In this document: piece after piece, positions 1-9,007 of the stretch | How the letters are laid out: the number at the start of each line of letters is the position of its first letter | Numbering within the stretch: position 1 is the first letter of the stretch | Assembly (NCBI RefSeq): GCF_025452195.1 | Contig: NZ_CP104969.1 | Span: 142,001-206,000, forward strand | Length of the DNA stretch: 64,000 nt | Reading direction: 5' to 3' | From: Phyllobacterium zundukense | Lineage (GTDB): Bacteria; Pseudomonadota; Alphaproteobacteria; Rhizobiales; Rhizobiaceae | The notes under the pieces: generated by a model | Told to the model about the DNA's origin: nothing | Seen by the model: the letters and a program-made list of their open reading frames with translations, nothing else | Database searches by the model: none | Position numbers and translations under genes: made by a program

Positions 1-292
1 TGGAACAAGGTTCGTGGGTCGACAAGAAAATCAGTTCGCGCGGATCTGGACGGGTAACTTCCGCCATCTCGAAGAAGCGCTTCAATGTATGAACCTCGCC
101 ATGCCATAGCGGGTTTTCCGTCTCATTGTTGGTCTCCGCCAAGACGAGCGACAAATCCGATTTGCGCAGCAGCGCCGCGCCGAAGATCTTGTTCCCGGCG
201 GCTACACCGCTCTCGGTTTTTGGAATAATCCAGCGCTCGATCGTATCAAGCAGTACCTCAACAAGGTTGTTCGTCGCGGTTTTCTGCTCCAT
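1..292 (-). CDS. Nucleoside/purine deaminase, partial (C-terminus beyond window)
   Basis: The visible 97 residues show the two halves of the zinc site of the cytidine/deoxycytidylate-deaminase fold: a His-Gly-Glu motif about residue 65 and Thr-His-Glu-Pro-Cys at the window edge, the start of a PCxxC motif. Family knowledge: these enzymes hydrolytically deaminate a base or nucleoside in the cytosol. The gene lies downstream of a purine-type permease in the same direction, so a purine salvage role is likely, but the substrate cannot be read from the sequence. The start is the ATG complementary to 290-292; the ribosome site is weak. A strong hairpin separates it from the permease, so it may have its own promoter. 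It is cut by the window edge, not visibly broken. Confidence 0.75.
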   Translation of the reverse strand, partial: MEQKTATNNLVEVLLDTIERWIIPKTESGVAAGNKIFGAALLRKSDLSLVLAETNNETENPLWHGEVHTLKRFFEMAEVTRPDPRELIFLSTHEPCS

Positions 293-336
293 CGGTGGCT
301 TTCTGATCAGGGATTGTTTGATATTCAAAATAGCAA

Positions 337-372
337 TGGCGCGGATGCGACGCAATCGCCGCATCCGCGCCA
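337..372 (-). terminator. Hairpin terminator after the permease gene
   Basis: A perfect 13-bp inverted repeat (337-349 with 360-372, loop of 10) lies just past the permease stop codon. Read on the minus strand, the stem is followed by a short T-rich stretch (ctatttt). This fits an intrinsic terminator or attenuator between the permease and the downstream deaminase. Confidence 0.6.
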
Positions 373-382
373 GATCGTGAGG

Positions 383-1675
383 TCAGCCCGGAAACAGCGC
401 GAACTTTATAACAAAGAGCGCAGCCACAAGCCATGTCGCCGGGTGCACAACACTCGCCTTGCCTGTGAATGTCTTCAGCACGACATAGCTGATGAACCCG
501 AAGGCGAGACCATTCGCTATCGAATATGTGAACGGGATCATCAAAGCGGTTATCGCAGCCGGTGTCGATTCCGTAACATCGTGCCACTCGATGTCGACGA
601 GTTCATGCATCATGAGTCCCGCCACATAGAGCAACGCTGGAGCGGTTGCATAACCCGGCACGGAAGCCGCGAGCGGCGAGATGAACAGTGCTGCCAGAAA
701 GAGCAGGGCGATGGTCAACGCGGTCAAACCTGTACGACCGCCAGCTTGAACGCCCGAGGCACTTTCGACATAGGCGGTTGTGCTGCTCGTCCCGAGCAAT
801 GAGCCGGCCACGATTGCCGTACTGTCGGCAAACAATGCGCGGCCAAGATTATTCGGCTTTCCCTCTTCGATCAGCCCGGCACGCTTGCTGACGCCGATCA
901 AGGTTCCGGTCGCATCAAATACTTCGACAAGAACGAAAACGAGGATGACCTGAAGAAGCCCGGTGTGCAGAGCACCCATGATATCAAGCTGGAGGAAGGT
1001 TGGTGCCAGACTTGGTGGCGCTGAAAACACGCCCTTGAACTCGCTCACGCCAAGGATCATCGACAGGACTGTCACAACAAGAATGCCGATCAGAATTGCC
1101 CCGCGAACTTTGAGCGCATCGAGCGCGGCGATGACGAAGAAGCCCAGGATCGCGAGCAACGCACCTGTACTTCCAAGATGACCCAAACCAACGAATGTCG
1201 CGGGATTTGCGACAACAATGCCAGAATTTTTCAACGCTATGAATGCGAGGAAGAGGCCGATACCTGCCGCGATCGCGCTCCGCAATGATTTGGGAATGCC
1301 CGCGACGAGCCAGCGACGTATTCCCGTTACCGTAAGTAGTAGAAAGATGCAGCCCGAGATGAACACTGCTCCGAGCGCCTGCTGCCAGGAAAAGCCCATG
1401 GCAGCCACGACAGTAAACGCGAAGAAGGCATTGAGGCCCATGCCAGGCGCCATGCCGATCGGCCAATTGGCAACCAGCGCCATCACGCCGGAACCGAGTG
1501 CGGCGGCGATACAGGTCGCGACAAACACAGCATTGCGATCCATCCCCGTCGAGGACAAGATCTCTGGATTGACGAAAATGATATACGACATCGTCAGGAA
1601 CGTCGTCAGTCCTGCCAACACTTCCGTGCGTACCGATGTGTCGTGGTCGTTAAGCTTGAAAAGCTTTTCGAGCAT
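383..1675 (-). CDS. NCS2 family purine permease (AzgA-like)
   Basis: A 430-residue polytopic membrane protein. The N-terminus has the typical signature of the AzgA/guanine-hypoxanthine branch of the nucleobase-cation symporter-2 family (TEVLAGLTTFLTMSYIIFVNP, then GPGMGLNAFFAF-like sequence near residue 85). Known members import hypoxanthine, guanine or adenine with protons across the inner membrane. The start at 1675 is preceded by a strong ggggagga site; an in-frame extension upstream lacks one. Together with the deaminase downstream it suggests purine uptake and breakdown. Substrate specificity is inferred only. Confidence 0.85.
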   Translation of the reverse strand: MLEKLFKLNDHDTSVRTEVLAGLTTFLTMSYIIFVNPEILSSTGMDRNAVFVATCIAAALGSGVMALVANWPIGMAPGMGLNAFFAFTVVAAMGFSWQQALGAVFISGCIFLLLTVTGIRRWLVAGIPKSLRSAIAAGIGLFLAFIALKNSGIVVANPATFVGLGHLGSTGALLAILGFFVIAALDALKVRGAILIGILVVTVLSMILGVSEFKGVFSAPPSLAPTFLQLDIMGALHTGLLQVILVFVLVEVFDATGTLIGVSKRAGLIEEGKPNNLGRALFADSTAIVAGSLLGTSSTTAYVESASGVQAGGRTGLTALTIALLFLAALFISPLAASVPGYATAPALLYVAGLMMHELVDIEWHDVTESTPAAITALMIPFTYSIANGLAFGFISYVVLKTFTGKASVVHPATWLVAALFVIKFALFPG

Positions 1676-1931
1676 AGTTCCTCCCCTTGGCAAAAGCCTA
1701 AGTCTCCGGTTGCCTGGCAAGCGCGCTACGCGTCAATGCAGGCTGCCTCTTTTGAGTTTTCGATAATTCTCCTATCAGGAGATGGCAGGCATACACTCCT
1801 CCGCATACCGCCGCTCCTCAGTGTCGCCACTGCAAACGGGATTGTGCGATTTTCGTCGCGGCGATGCTAGGCACCTATTCCGCATTCATTTGCGAAACAC
1901 CTTCAATATTTTCTTGAGCTTTATGATGGAT

Positions 1932-2708
1932 TTACCGCGTCGCAACGATGAACATGCGAGGGAATGGCAATAGCACTATCCCGTCATCCATCGGCTTGTA
2001 GGATTGAGCCAAACGTCGCCTGTACTTGTCAAGAAAATCTGCTCGTTCATCGCTATTTAGCAGAGAAAGATACGGGCGTAGCGCTGAGCCCTTGAACCAT
2101 TCGATGATGCCATCCAGCCCTTGCAACGTATGATGATAGGTCGTGCGCCAAATGTCGACGCGCTGGCAATGGGGCCGCAGCAATTGATAGTAGAATGACG
2201 CGGTGCCTATCTCGCCGCGAGTGGCATCCGCCTGTGTCACCCTTGCCGCCCAGCGCGCGTCAGCCGCCACTTCCCGCATAGCCACATGTGTCGCCTCCTG
2301 CAGATTATCTGGCATCTGTATCGCCAGGGAGCCTCCAGCACTGAGAAAACCCGTCAGCCGCGGGAAAAGCCGGTCATGGTCAGGAAGCCACTGCATGACG
2401 GCATTGGCGTAGAGAAGATCGGCATTCCTTTGAGGCTGCCACACATCAATGTCGGCAACCGCGAATTCGCAGTCCGGCAGTCGCTCCTTGGCCTTGGCGG
2501 TCATATCCGCAGAAGAATCGATCCCATGGACTTCAGCATGTGGATACCGCTTCACAAGCAGTTCGGTGGAGTTGCCCGGGCCACAGCCGAGATCCACCGC
2601 AAATTGTACATCCTGATTGGGAACAGCAGAAAGCAGGTCATTTGCCGGGCGGGTTCGTTCGTCTTCGAACTTGAGATACTGGTCAGGCGACCAATCCGCT
2701 TTTCTCAT
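1932..2708 (-). CDS. tam: Trans-aconitate 2-methyltransferase
   Basis: A 258-residue class I SAM-dependent methyltransferase. The N-terminus (DWSPDQYLKFEDERTRPA) and the glycine-rich SAM site VDLGCGPGN near residue 35 match Tam proteins, as does the overall length (about 250). Tam methylates trans-aconitate in the cytosol, removing this inhibitor of the TCA cycle. The start was set at the ATG complementary to 2706-2708 because the conserved N-terminus begins there and a gggag site lies upstream. The gene appears to be monocistronic. Confidence is high for the family and good for the substrate. Confidence 0.85.
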   Translation of the reverse strand: MRKADWSPDQYLKFEDERTRPANDLLSAVPNQDVQFAVDLGCGPGNSTELLVKRYPHAEVHGIDSSADMTAKAKERLPDCEFAVADIDVWQPQRNADLLYANAVMQWLPDHDRLFPRLTGFLSAGGSLAIQMPDNLQEATHVAMREVAADARWAARVTQADATRGEIGTASFYYQLLRPHCQRVDIWRTTYHHTLQGLDGIIEWFKGSALRPYLSLLNSDERADFLDKYRRRLAQSYKPMDDGIVLLPFPRMFIVATR

Positions 2709-2800
2709 CTGCGACTCATGCTCCCTGTCATTTGCGCTAGCCTTAGCATGGCCACGGCAATGAAGCTGAAAGAATGCACCGTTCAATGAGGACACATCGT

Positions 2801-4027
2801 CTATTGAATTCGCCGCATAATGTCCGACGCTATCGTCTTGACGATATTCCCAGGCGTGAGGATGCTGGCCCTGCTTTCCTGGATCTCGTTTTCGGGAGGT
2901 TGGGCAGTAAAATCTGTGGGATTGGTATCATCCGGGAAAAACGCAGGTCCGACAGTCCTCACATTTTGATGGCGTGGCTCGTCTTCATCAATGTCTCCCT
3001 GAGCAGGTTCTTCCGACAGGTTGTCGACATCTGGTTCTCCGGTCTCTTTCACCACTGATATGGTAGGCTTTGATTTGGAAACGGGCGTCCCCGGTGCGGC
3101 CGCCATCATGCCGGCTTGAGCATGGCACGTGCAACCCGGCACGGCTTTGACACCCGCCGTGCGGTAATTGAATGCATTGGGGAGTTCGCTGTAGGGCTTA
3201 TTGTCGGCGACAGAAATCATTGCATCCGATTCCTGTTCGGGCACCGCGTGATAGTACAATTTCGCGTTCCCAACCGGACACATCGCACTGCAGGCATTTT
3301 GATCGCGCGCAAAATATTTCGGCTTGGTCGAAAACGAGATCGGGAAATAATATCCATCGCATGTACGCACACAAATGGTTCGAAAACCCTTTTTGACGAC
3401 GCCGTTAACGCTCGGCTCTGTCCCTTCATACGTCGCTGCAAGCGTCTCCGGCGCCGCAGTCGCCTTGCGATATGCCTCGCGTTCATCCAGTTGCCGTTTG
3501 ACAATTATTTTGGGAGCAGGCTTTTGCTCGTCAGATTGAGTGCCAAACAGAACTTCCAGCAAGGTCTTGCGCCTGACATTGGATGAATCGTTGTTTTTAC
3601 CAGTCGAAGCCACCCTGTCATTGCAGCCTCTAGCTGCCATTGAGGCCAGAATCTGCTGGCGCGAAGGTTGCGCCGAACCGGATCTTTCACCCGGATTTTG
3701 AAGCCTTGCGAGTTTGGCGGACATAGCATCGATTGTTTGGGCATAGCGCTTGCAGAGTGCAGGATTCCCACGAGAAAACAGGAAGCCTCCACAGCCTGCG
3801 TTGCTTGCCTTCGCCCGCATTTGTTGGAGCTGCAGCGCTTGCCGCTGCACCAGAGGGCTGTTCTTCTGCGAAACGCTTCTACCGCTTGACGCGGCCACCA
3901 ACTGCCGCTGCATAGTCGCACATGCCGCAGGGGCGGCGTGGGCGATTTTTAGCGATGTCGGAGCAAGCCCCGATATCAACCCGGTCACAACCAAAAGTTG
4001 AAAGAATGGAAACAGCCGCGTTGCCAT
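2801..4027 (-). CDS. DUF2865 domain protein, exported
   Basis: A 408-residue protein with an N-terminal signal sequence (hydrophobic stretch to about residue 31, ending AHAAPAA). The central part, about residues 200-300, carries the Cys-containing DUF2865 signature: ICVRTCDGYYFPISFS, then a CSAMCP motif and LYYHAVPEQ. This family is largely confined to Hyphomicrobiales and its function is unknown. The C-terminal third is low-complexity and acidic. The start at 4027 has a ggaggg site six bases upstream. Location outside the inner membrane is inferred from the signal peptide. Confidence 0.8.
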   Translation of the reverse strand: MATRLFPFFQLLVVTGLISGLAPTSLKIAHAAPAACATMQRQLVAASSGRSVSQKNSPLVQRQALQLQQMRAKASNAGCGGFLFSRGNPALCKRYAQTIDAMSAKLARLQNPGERSGSAQPSRQQILASMAARGCNDRVASTGKNNDSSNVRRKTLLEVLFGTQSDEQKPAPKIIVKRQLDEREAYRKATAAPETLAATYEGTEPSVNGVVKKGFRTICVRTCDGYYFPISFSTKPKYFARDQNACSAMCPVGNAKLYYHAVPEQESDAMISVADNKPYSELPNAFNYRTAGVKAVPGCTCHAQAGMMAAAPGTPVSKSKPTISVVKETGEPDVDNLSEEPAQGDIDEDEPRHQNVRTVGPAFFPDDTNPTDFTAQPPENEIQESRASILTPGNIVKTIASDIMRRIQ

Positions 4028-4517
4028 TTGCAGCCCTCCGAGACGCACCAACCTGAAGAAAGCTCAATCGCGTTAGATGACAGAAAAAACGAATGCTTGG
4101 CGGAGTTGCCAGATCGCAATACCTCCGATTTCAACGAAACTTTCGACGCGAGAATAACTCATTCTTCCAATTAACGTAATCCCAATTATTTATTTACCGT
4201 GTTAATATTAATGACGATTTCGTGAATTACTGTCCCGAGCAACTCGGCGGAGTATTAACCACTTCTTCGAAGTCGATCAACATGTTTTACTCCGGTACAC
4301 CTCTTCAGTTAGAATCCATTATATAATAGATAGCTGGCTACGATTCATTCCGCCTCTTACATTTGGGTACTACGAGAAATGCTCTCGCGGTTCATTTTTC
4401 GGCGCACAGTAACCTTTACCATTATCTGTGAATCTCCCCTCGACAACACTTAGGGAATCACATTTGCTGCCGCTAATATTGGTAGAGTTTGAATAATGCC
4501 CAGCGGGAGGTGACCCA
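4028..4517. other. AT-rich intergenic region, 490 bp
   Basis: This stretch separates the divergent DUF2865 and SH3 genes. It is markedly richer in A and T than its neighbours and has many stop codons in all frames. It must hold the two divergent promoters, but I could not assign boxes with confidence, and saw no RNA gene or strong dyad. Confidence 0.4.
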
Positions 4518-4916
4518 ATGTCCAGCAATCTGTTATCAGCCATTTGGATTAGTATCGGATTGTTTGCTTGGCCAGCATCGGCCTTGGCGGACGTCGGCTA
4601 TACAACCGGAAATGTCAATTTGCGTACCGGACCGGGAGCCAACTATGCTCGTGTCGGAACCTTGTCGGAAGGGACGCACATCAACATTCTGGGGTGTCAG
4701 CCGAGTTGGTGCCACGTCGCAACACAAGGCCTTCGTGGATGGCTTTCTGCCAACTACGTCCAGCGGACAAGGGTTATCGTACAACGCCCAGTGGTCATTC
4801 GCCCTACTGTCGTTGTAAGACCGCCATATCATTATGGTCATGGTTATCGTCCCCGTCCCAAACCCAACCGCCCGCGGCCAAATTGCAAAATAGCACCCGG
4901 ATTTCCTTGCAGGTAA
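4518..4916 (+). CDS. Secreted bacterial SH3 domain protein
   Basis: A 132-residue protein with a signal peptide (cut about after ASALA, residue 24). One bacterial SH3 domain follows at about residues 27-83, with the usual NLRTGPGANYARVGTL start and GWLSANYV end. The tail, about residues 85-132, is rich in Pro, Arg and His and probably disordered. SH3_3 domains often bind peptidoglycan or mediate protein contacts in the periplasm. The start codon has a gggaggtg site. It stands alone; no partner is evident. Confidence 0.8.
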   Translation: MSSNLLSAIWISIGLFAWPASALADVGYTTGNVNLRTGPGANYARVGTLSEGTHINILGCQPSWCHVATQGLRGWLSANYVQRTRVIVQRPVVIRPTVVVRPPYHYGHGYRPRPKPNRPRPNCKIAPGFPCR

Positions 4917-5054
4917 TTGTCTGACGGGATGGCGGGATAGCCCCTTGGTACTGGTCCCGCCGTGGCGCTGCTATCTTTCGAGAATGCATAATTTTCTAGA
5001 CCCGATGTCGGGATTGGCCATAGTGGATCGTCTTCAAATCAGAAGGAACGATCC

Positions 5055-5429
5055 ATGCTTTACGCCATACTTTGCTATAATCCCGAAGATGTTGTCAGTT
5101 CCTGGACCAAGGAGGAAGATGACGCCGTTATGGCGCGCCTTGCTGTCGTCCAGGAAGAGCTTACCAAGCAGGGACGTCTTGGCCCTGTCGCTAGGCTTCT
5201 ACCGACTACGGCTGCGACCACCCTTCGTAAAGGTCGTGAGGACCCAATTGTCATCGACGGGCCGTTTGCCGAAACAAAAGAGCAGCTTCTCGGGTTCTAC
5301 ATTGTCGATTGTGAATCGCTGGACGAGGCACTGGAAACGGCGCGAGACCTTGCGCGCGCAAACCCGGGCACCGGCTCCTACGAGATAAGGCCGGTGGGCA
5401 TCTTCAGGCGAGGATCGAGTTTTCCATGA
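5055..5429 (+). CDS. YCII-related (DGPF domain) protein
   Basis: A 124-residue protein of the YCII/DGPF family, marked by the motif IDGPFAETKEQLLGFYI at about residues 72-88 and a YAILCY start. The biochemical role of this family is unsettled. Its gene overlaps the next one by four bases (ATGA), and in many bacteria DGPF genes sit beside ECF42-group sigma factors, which fits here. The start at 5055 follows an aaggaacg site. A co-regulated partner of the sigma factor is inferred from context only. Confidence 0.82.
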   Translation: MLYAILCYNPEDVVSSWTKEEDDAVMARLAVVQEELTKQGRLGPVARLLPTTAATTLRKGREDPIVIDGPFAETKEQLLGFYIVDCESLDEALETARDLARANPGTGSYEIRPVGIFRRGSSFP

Positions 5430-6667
5430 ATGACACGAACTGGATAGACGCAGCTCTGGTTGCCGCGCGCCCACAGGCAGTCGGCGCATTGCTTCGCTAC
5501 TTCCGCAACCTCGATACGGCAGAGGAAGCATTTCAAGAGGCCTGCCTTCGCGCGCTGAAAAACTGGGGAAAGAATGGTCCGCCGCGAGATCCCACTGCGT
5601 GGTTGATCTTTGTTGGCCGCAATAGTGCGATCGACGTCGTCCGGCGGCAGGTGAAACAACAGCCTCTACCACCCGAGGAGCTTCTGTCCGACCTGGAAGA
5701 CGCGGAAACCGCTATCGTCGAAAAGATAGACGGTTCCGACTACCGCGACGATATCTTGCGCCTGCTGTTCATTTGCTGTCACCCCGATCTCCCTGCAACC
5801 CAGCAAATTCCCTTGGCTCTCCGGATCGTGTCAGGCCTGTCTGTCCGGCAGATCGCCCGAGCGTTTCTCGTTGGCGAGAGTGCAATGGAGCAGCGGATAA
5901 CACGTGCAAAGAGTCGCATTGGAGCTGGCGAAATACCCTTCGAAACGCCTGGGCCGATCGAACGGGCCGAACGGCTCGCAGCGGTCGCGGCCATGGTCTA
6001 CCTGATCTTCAACGAAGGCTATTCGACCGGTAGTACTGAGGCACAAGCACGATCACCACTATGTGACGAAGCAATCCGCCTGTCGCGATTGCTACTGCGC
6101 ATCTTCCCGACTGAGCCGGAAATTATGGGATTGACCGCACTCCTCCTGCTGCAAAGTGCCCGCTCTGATGCCCGCTTTGATACGGATGGTTCGGTTGTAC
6201 TGCTGGAGAACCAGGATCGCGATCTCTGGAATCGCAGTATGATCAATGAAGGGTTGGCGCTGATCGACAAGGCAATGCGCCATAGAGCGCCCGGTCCCTA
6301 TCAGATTCAGGCGGCAATCGCCGCGTTGCATGCACGGGCCAAGCGCGCGGAGGACACGGATTGGGCCGAGATCGATCTGCTTTACGCAGCACTCGAGAGG
6401 CTGACCCCTTCGCCCGTCATCACGCTCAATCGTGCGGTCGCCGTCGCGAAGGTGCGAGGTCCCGCCGAAGCGCTGGCGCTGATCGAGCCTCTGGAGGACA
6501 GGCTCTCCGGGTATTTTCATTTCTTCGGTGTCAAGGGTGGCCTCCTGATGAAGATAGGCCGTACCGGCGAAGCTCGCGAGGCGTTCAATCGGGCGATCTC
6601 TCTCGCCAGTACGGCCGCAGAAGCCGCCCACATCCGAATGCATCTTGATCGGCTCGCGCGAGACTGA
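5426..6667 (+). CDS. ECF RNA polymerase sigma factor, ECF42-like with long C-terminal extension
   Basis: A 413-residue protein. Sigma region 2 lies at about residues 15-80 (AEEAFQEACLRALKNW and the PTAWLIFVGRN-IDVVRR stretch), and region 4 at about 110-165 (LRIVSGLSVRQIARAFLV). A long helical, TPR-like extension runs from 180 to the end. This length and layout, plus a translationally coupled DGPF gene upstream, match the ECF42 group, which has no classical anti-sigma partner. The last 26 codons fall inside a 387-bp sequence that is repeated downstream, so the 3' end exists twice. Confidence 0.88.
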   Translation: MNDTNWIDAALVAARPQAVGALLRYFRNLDTAEEAFQEACLRALKNWGKNGPPRDPTAWLIFVGRNSAIDVVRRQVKQQPLPPEELLSDLEDAETAIVEKIDGSDYRDDILRLLFICCHPDLPATQQIPLALRIVSGLSVRQIARAFLVGESAMEQRITRAKSRIGAGEIPFETPGPIERAERLAAVAAMVYLIFNEGYSTGSTEAQARSPLCDEAIRLSRLLLRIFPTEPEIMGLTALLLLQSARSDARFDTDGSVVLLENQDRDLWNRSMINEGLALIDKAMRHRAPGPYQIQAAIAALHARAKRAEDTDWAEIDLLYAALERLTPSPVITLNRAVAVAKVRGPAEALALIEPLEDRLSGYFHFFGVKGGLLMKIGRTGEAREAFNRAISLASTAAEAAHIRMHLDRLARD

Positions 6668-7363
6668 TTCCACCAACTGAACTGATTTTCGCAGCCATGT
6701 CGGATCGGCGGTTGTTCATTCGTCCTTGGTTCAGACGTAACGAAGGAGAACAACATGACCACGCACGACGAGAAAACCGCAGTCGCGACTGTAATAGAGG
6801 ACTGGTCGAAAGCAATCAGCAACAAGAATGCCGCGCAAGTCTTGTCTCATCTTGCCGATGATGTTGTACAGTTCACGCTCGCTCCACCACTGCGATATCA
6901 GGGCAAGGAGGCTGAAGACCTGCAAGGCTGGTTCGATACGTGGGAAGGGCCAATCGGCATTGAATCGCGAGACATGCGGGCGATCTCTCTCGCCAGTACG
7001 GCCGCAGAAGCCGCCCACATCCGAATGCATCTTGATCGGCTCGCGCGAGACTGATTCCACCAACTGAACTGATTTTCGCAGCCATGTCGGATCGGCGGTT
7101 GTTCATTCGTCCTTGGTTCAGACGTAACGAAGGAGAACAACATGACCACGCACGACGAGAAAACCGCAGTCGCGACTGTAATAGAGGACTGGTCGAAAGC
7201 AATCAGCAACAAGAATGCCGCGCAAGTCTTGTCTCATCTTGCCGATGATGTTGTACAGTTCACGCTCGCTCCACCACTGCGATATCAGGGCAAGGAGGCT
7301 GAAGACCTGCAAGGCTGGTTCGATACGTGGGAAGGGCCAATCGGCATTGAATCGCGAGACATG
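6590..7363. repeat. Exact tandem duplication, 2 x 387 bp
   Basis: Bases 6590-6976 and 6977-7363 appear identical by direct reading. Each unit contains the last codons and stop of the sigma-factor gene, the 87-bp spacer and the first 74 codons of the SnoaL-like gene. The unit length is a multiple of three. The sequence ggcgatctc occurs both near the start of the unit (6592) and just after the end of the second copy (7363), pointing to slippage or illegitimate recombination at short homology. Perfect identity implies a recent event or an assembly artefact. Confidence 0.95.
6755..7054 (+). pseudogene. Truncated SnoaL-like gene fused to the sigma-factor tail (duplication product)
   Basis: This 99-codon frame starts like the intact SnoaL-like gene at 7142 and is identical to it for 74 codons. 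It then runs, in the same frame, into the last 25 codons of the sigma-factor gene, because the duplication joint falls at 6976/6977. The fold is cut in half, so the product is unlikely to be functional. It keeps a ribosome site (gaaggagaac) and could still be translated. Confidence 0.85.
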
Positions 7364-7573
7364 GCGATCTCAGCCGGCAGTGACGTGGCTTTCGCCACAA
7401 GTCTCGTCCGCATGTCAGGAGCGAAGACCGACGGCGAGAAGCCCGATGTCTGGTTTCGCCAAACACTCGGCTTGATCAAGCAGAATGGCACATGGAAAAT
7501 CGTGCATCAGCACGCCTCCGTACCATTCTACATGGATGGCAGTTTCAGGGCTGCCGTCGATCTGAAGCCATAA
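7142..7573 (+). CDS. SnoaL-like / nuclear transport factor 2-fold protein
   Basis: A 143-residue protein of the SnoaL/ketosteroid-isomerase-like alpha+beta barrel family. The N-terminal helix (TAVATVIEDWSKAISNKNA), the DDVVQFTLAPPL strand and the C-terminal WKIVHQHASVPF motif are typical. Members bind or act on small hydrophobic molecules; the substrate here is unknown. It follows the DGPF and ECF42-like genes in the same direction, and SnoaL-like genes are frequent companions of such sigma factors. The ribosome site is gaaggagaac. Confidence 0.78.
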   Translation: MTTHDEKTAVATVIEDWSKAISNKNAAQVLSHLADDVVQFTLAPPLRYQGKEAEDLQGWFDTWEGPIGIESRDMAISAGSDVAFATSLVRMSGAKTDGEKPDVWFRQTLGLIKQNGTWKIVHQHASVPFYMDGSFRAAVDLKP

Positions 7574-7579
7574 TCCTAC

Positions 7580-7842
7580 CCGGGAGCTCGCGCGATCTGA
7601 CTTCGGATTATGTGCCGCGTTCCATGCTGGATTGCGCGTTTCTGCTGGCAAACCGGCCGGAATTCGACACTGACCTGCCTTCGGCTGTCCGCATGATGAC
7701 CAGTGTTCCGGCGCGGGTCTGCGGTCTCGACGACCGCGGCGAAGTTCTTCCGGGCTTGCGTGCAGACCTTATTCGGGTACATCTGGCGGACAACATCCCC
7801 GTCATCCGCTCCGTGTGGCGGCAAGGGCTGCTCGTCAACTAA
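7580..7842 (+). pseudogene. 3' fragment of a phnM homologue
   Basis: An open stretch of about 85 codons encodes the last quarter of a PhnM-like amidohydrolase. It includes TSDYVPRSML, a GLDDRGEVLPGLRADLIRVH block and a VIRSVWRQG ending. These blocks line up with the C-terminus of the intact PhnM encoded just downstream, but differ at many positions, so it is not a recent duplicate of that gene. The first three quarters, including the metal site, are missing. It begins immediately after the SnoaL-like stop, suggesting the sigma-factor module or a deletion replaced the 5' part. Confidence 0.75.
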
Positions 7843-7854
7843 AATGGAAATATC

Positions 7855-8994
7855 ATGACCGAAATGCTCGTCACCAACGCCCGGCTGGTTCTGGCGGATC
7901 GAACTCTTGACGGGGCCATGAGCGTTCGCGATGGCCTGATCCGGGATATCGGAGAAGGACCGAGCGCCGTTGCTGATGGCGTTGATTTTGAAGGCGATTT
8001 TCTCATTCCTGGCTTCGTCGAACTGCACACCGACAACCTTGAAAAGCATCTGCAGCCGCGGCCCGGGGTCATGTGGCCCTCAAGTGCTGCATCGGTGGTT
8101 GGGCACGATGTGCAGATTGCCGGCGCTGGGATTACCACAGTATTCGATGCTGTCGCGGTTGGCGAGTATTCTTCCGCAAGTGCACGCCGCCAGATGATCA
8201 CAACTACTGTGGAAACTGTTGCTAATCCGCGTGTAAGAGAAGTACTTCGCAGCGAGCATCTCTTGCATCTGCGCTGCGAGCTCGCAGATCCGGCTGTGCT
8301 CGATATTTACGAGCCGATTGCGGACAATCCTTACGTCAAGCTCGTCTCATTGATGGATCATACACCCGGGCAGCGGCAATGGGCAGATCTCGCCAAATGG
8401 CGGCAATTCAATCGCGACAAAAAATGGACGGATCTCGAATTCGATCAGATGGTTGCGGATCGAATTGCGGCACAATCTCAATATGTTAGTCACTATCGTG
8501 CCGCCGTGATCGACCTTGCTCGCGAGCACGGCACCGTGCTGGCCAGTCACGATGACACAACGCCGGAGCACGTCGACGAAGCCATGAACGACGGCATCTC
8601 CATATCGGAGTTTCCGACAAGTATAGATGCCGCAGCCCATGCCCACCGGCGCGGCATGAAAGTCGTGATGGGTGCACCGAATGTGGTCCGTGGCGGGTCG
8701 CATTCAGGCAACGTCTCGGCGATCGATCTGGTGCAGCGGGATCTTCTTGACGGGCTCTCATCCGACTATGTGCCTTCCAGCCTGATGCAATCGGTGTTTT
8801 TGCTCAACCAAAGCGCAGGAATCGATCTTGCCAAGGCTGTATCGTTCGTTTCAGCCAATCCGGCTCGGATGGTCGGCTTGAACGACCGTGGCGTTATTGA
8901 GATAGGCAAGCGGGCCGATTTCAGCAGAGTTCGGCTGATAGATGGCGTTCCGGTCATATTGAGCGTGTGGCGGGAAGGAAGGCGCGTCTCCTGA
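7855..8994 (+). CDS. phnM: Alpha-D-ribose 1-methylphosphonate 5-triphosphate diphosphatase
   Basis: A 379-residue amidohydrolase. The PhnM signature HTDNLEKH is at about residues 58-65, with further family blocks SHDDTTPEHV, GAPNVVRGGSHSGNV and SSDYVPSSLM. In the C-P lyase pathway PhnM removes pyrophosphate from ribose-methylphosphonate triphosphate to give the substrate of PhnJ. No other C-P lyase core genes are in the window, so either they lie elsewhere or this copy works alone. A phosphonate-type hexapeptide transferase gene converges on it, supporting the assignment. The ribosome site is weak. Confidence 0.88.
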   Translation: MTEMLVTNARLVLADRTLDGAMSVRDGLIRDIGEGPSAVADGVDFEGDFLIPGFVELHTDNLEKHLQPRPGVMWPSSAASVVGHDVQIAGAGITTVFDAVAVGEYSSASARRQMITTTVETVANPRVREVLRSEHLLHLRCELADPAVLDIYEPIADNPYVKLVSLMDHTPGQRQWADLAKWRQFNRDKKWTDLEFDQMVADRIAAQSQYVSHYRAAVIDLAREHGTVLASHDDTTPEHVDEAMNDGISISEFPTSIDAAAHAHRRGMKVVMGAPNVVRGGSHSGNVSAIDLVQRDLLDGLSSDYVPSSLMQSVFLLNQSAGIDLAKAVSFVSANPARMVGLNDRGVIEIGKRADFSRVRLIDGVPVILSVWREGRRVS

Positions 8995-9000
8995 CGCGCC
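8981..9000. terminator. Hairpin between convergent phnM and transferase genes
   Basis: A 7-bp GC stem (8981-8987 with 8994-9000, loop of 6) overlaps the phnM stop codon and lies eight bases before the end of the opposing gene. It could serve as a shared terminator; no long T-run follows on either strand. Confidence 0.4.
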
Positions 9001-9007
9001 AGTATCG

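Noticed and set aside
314..802. Plus-strand open frame of 162 codons opposite the permease gene
   Set aside because: Fully antisense to a well-supported permease; no family likeness and composition typical of a shadow frame.
1676..1931. Purine riboswitch upstream of the purine permease
   Set aside because: I found none of the conserved loop and junction bases of the purine aptamer; only a small unrelated hairpin (tctcctatcaggaga).
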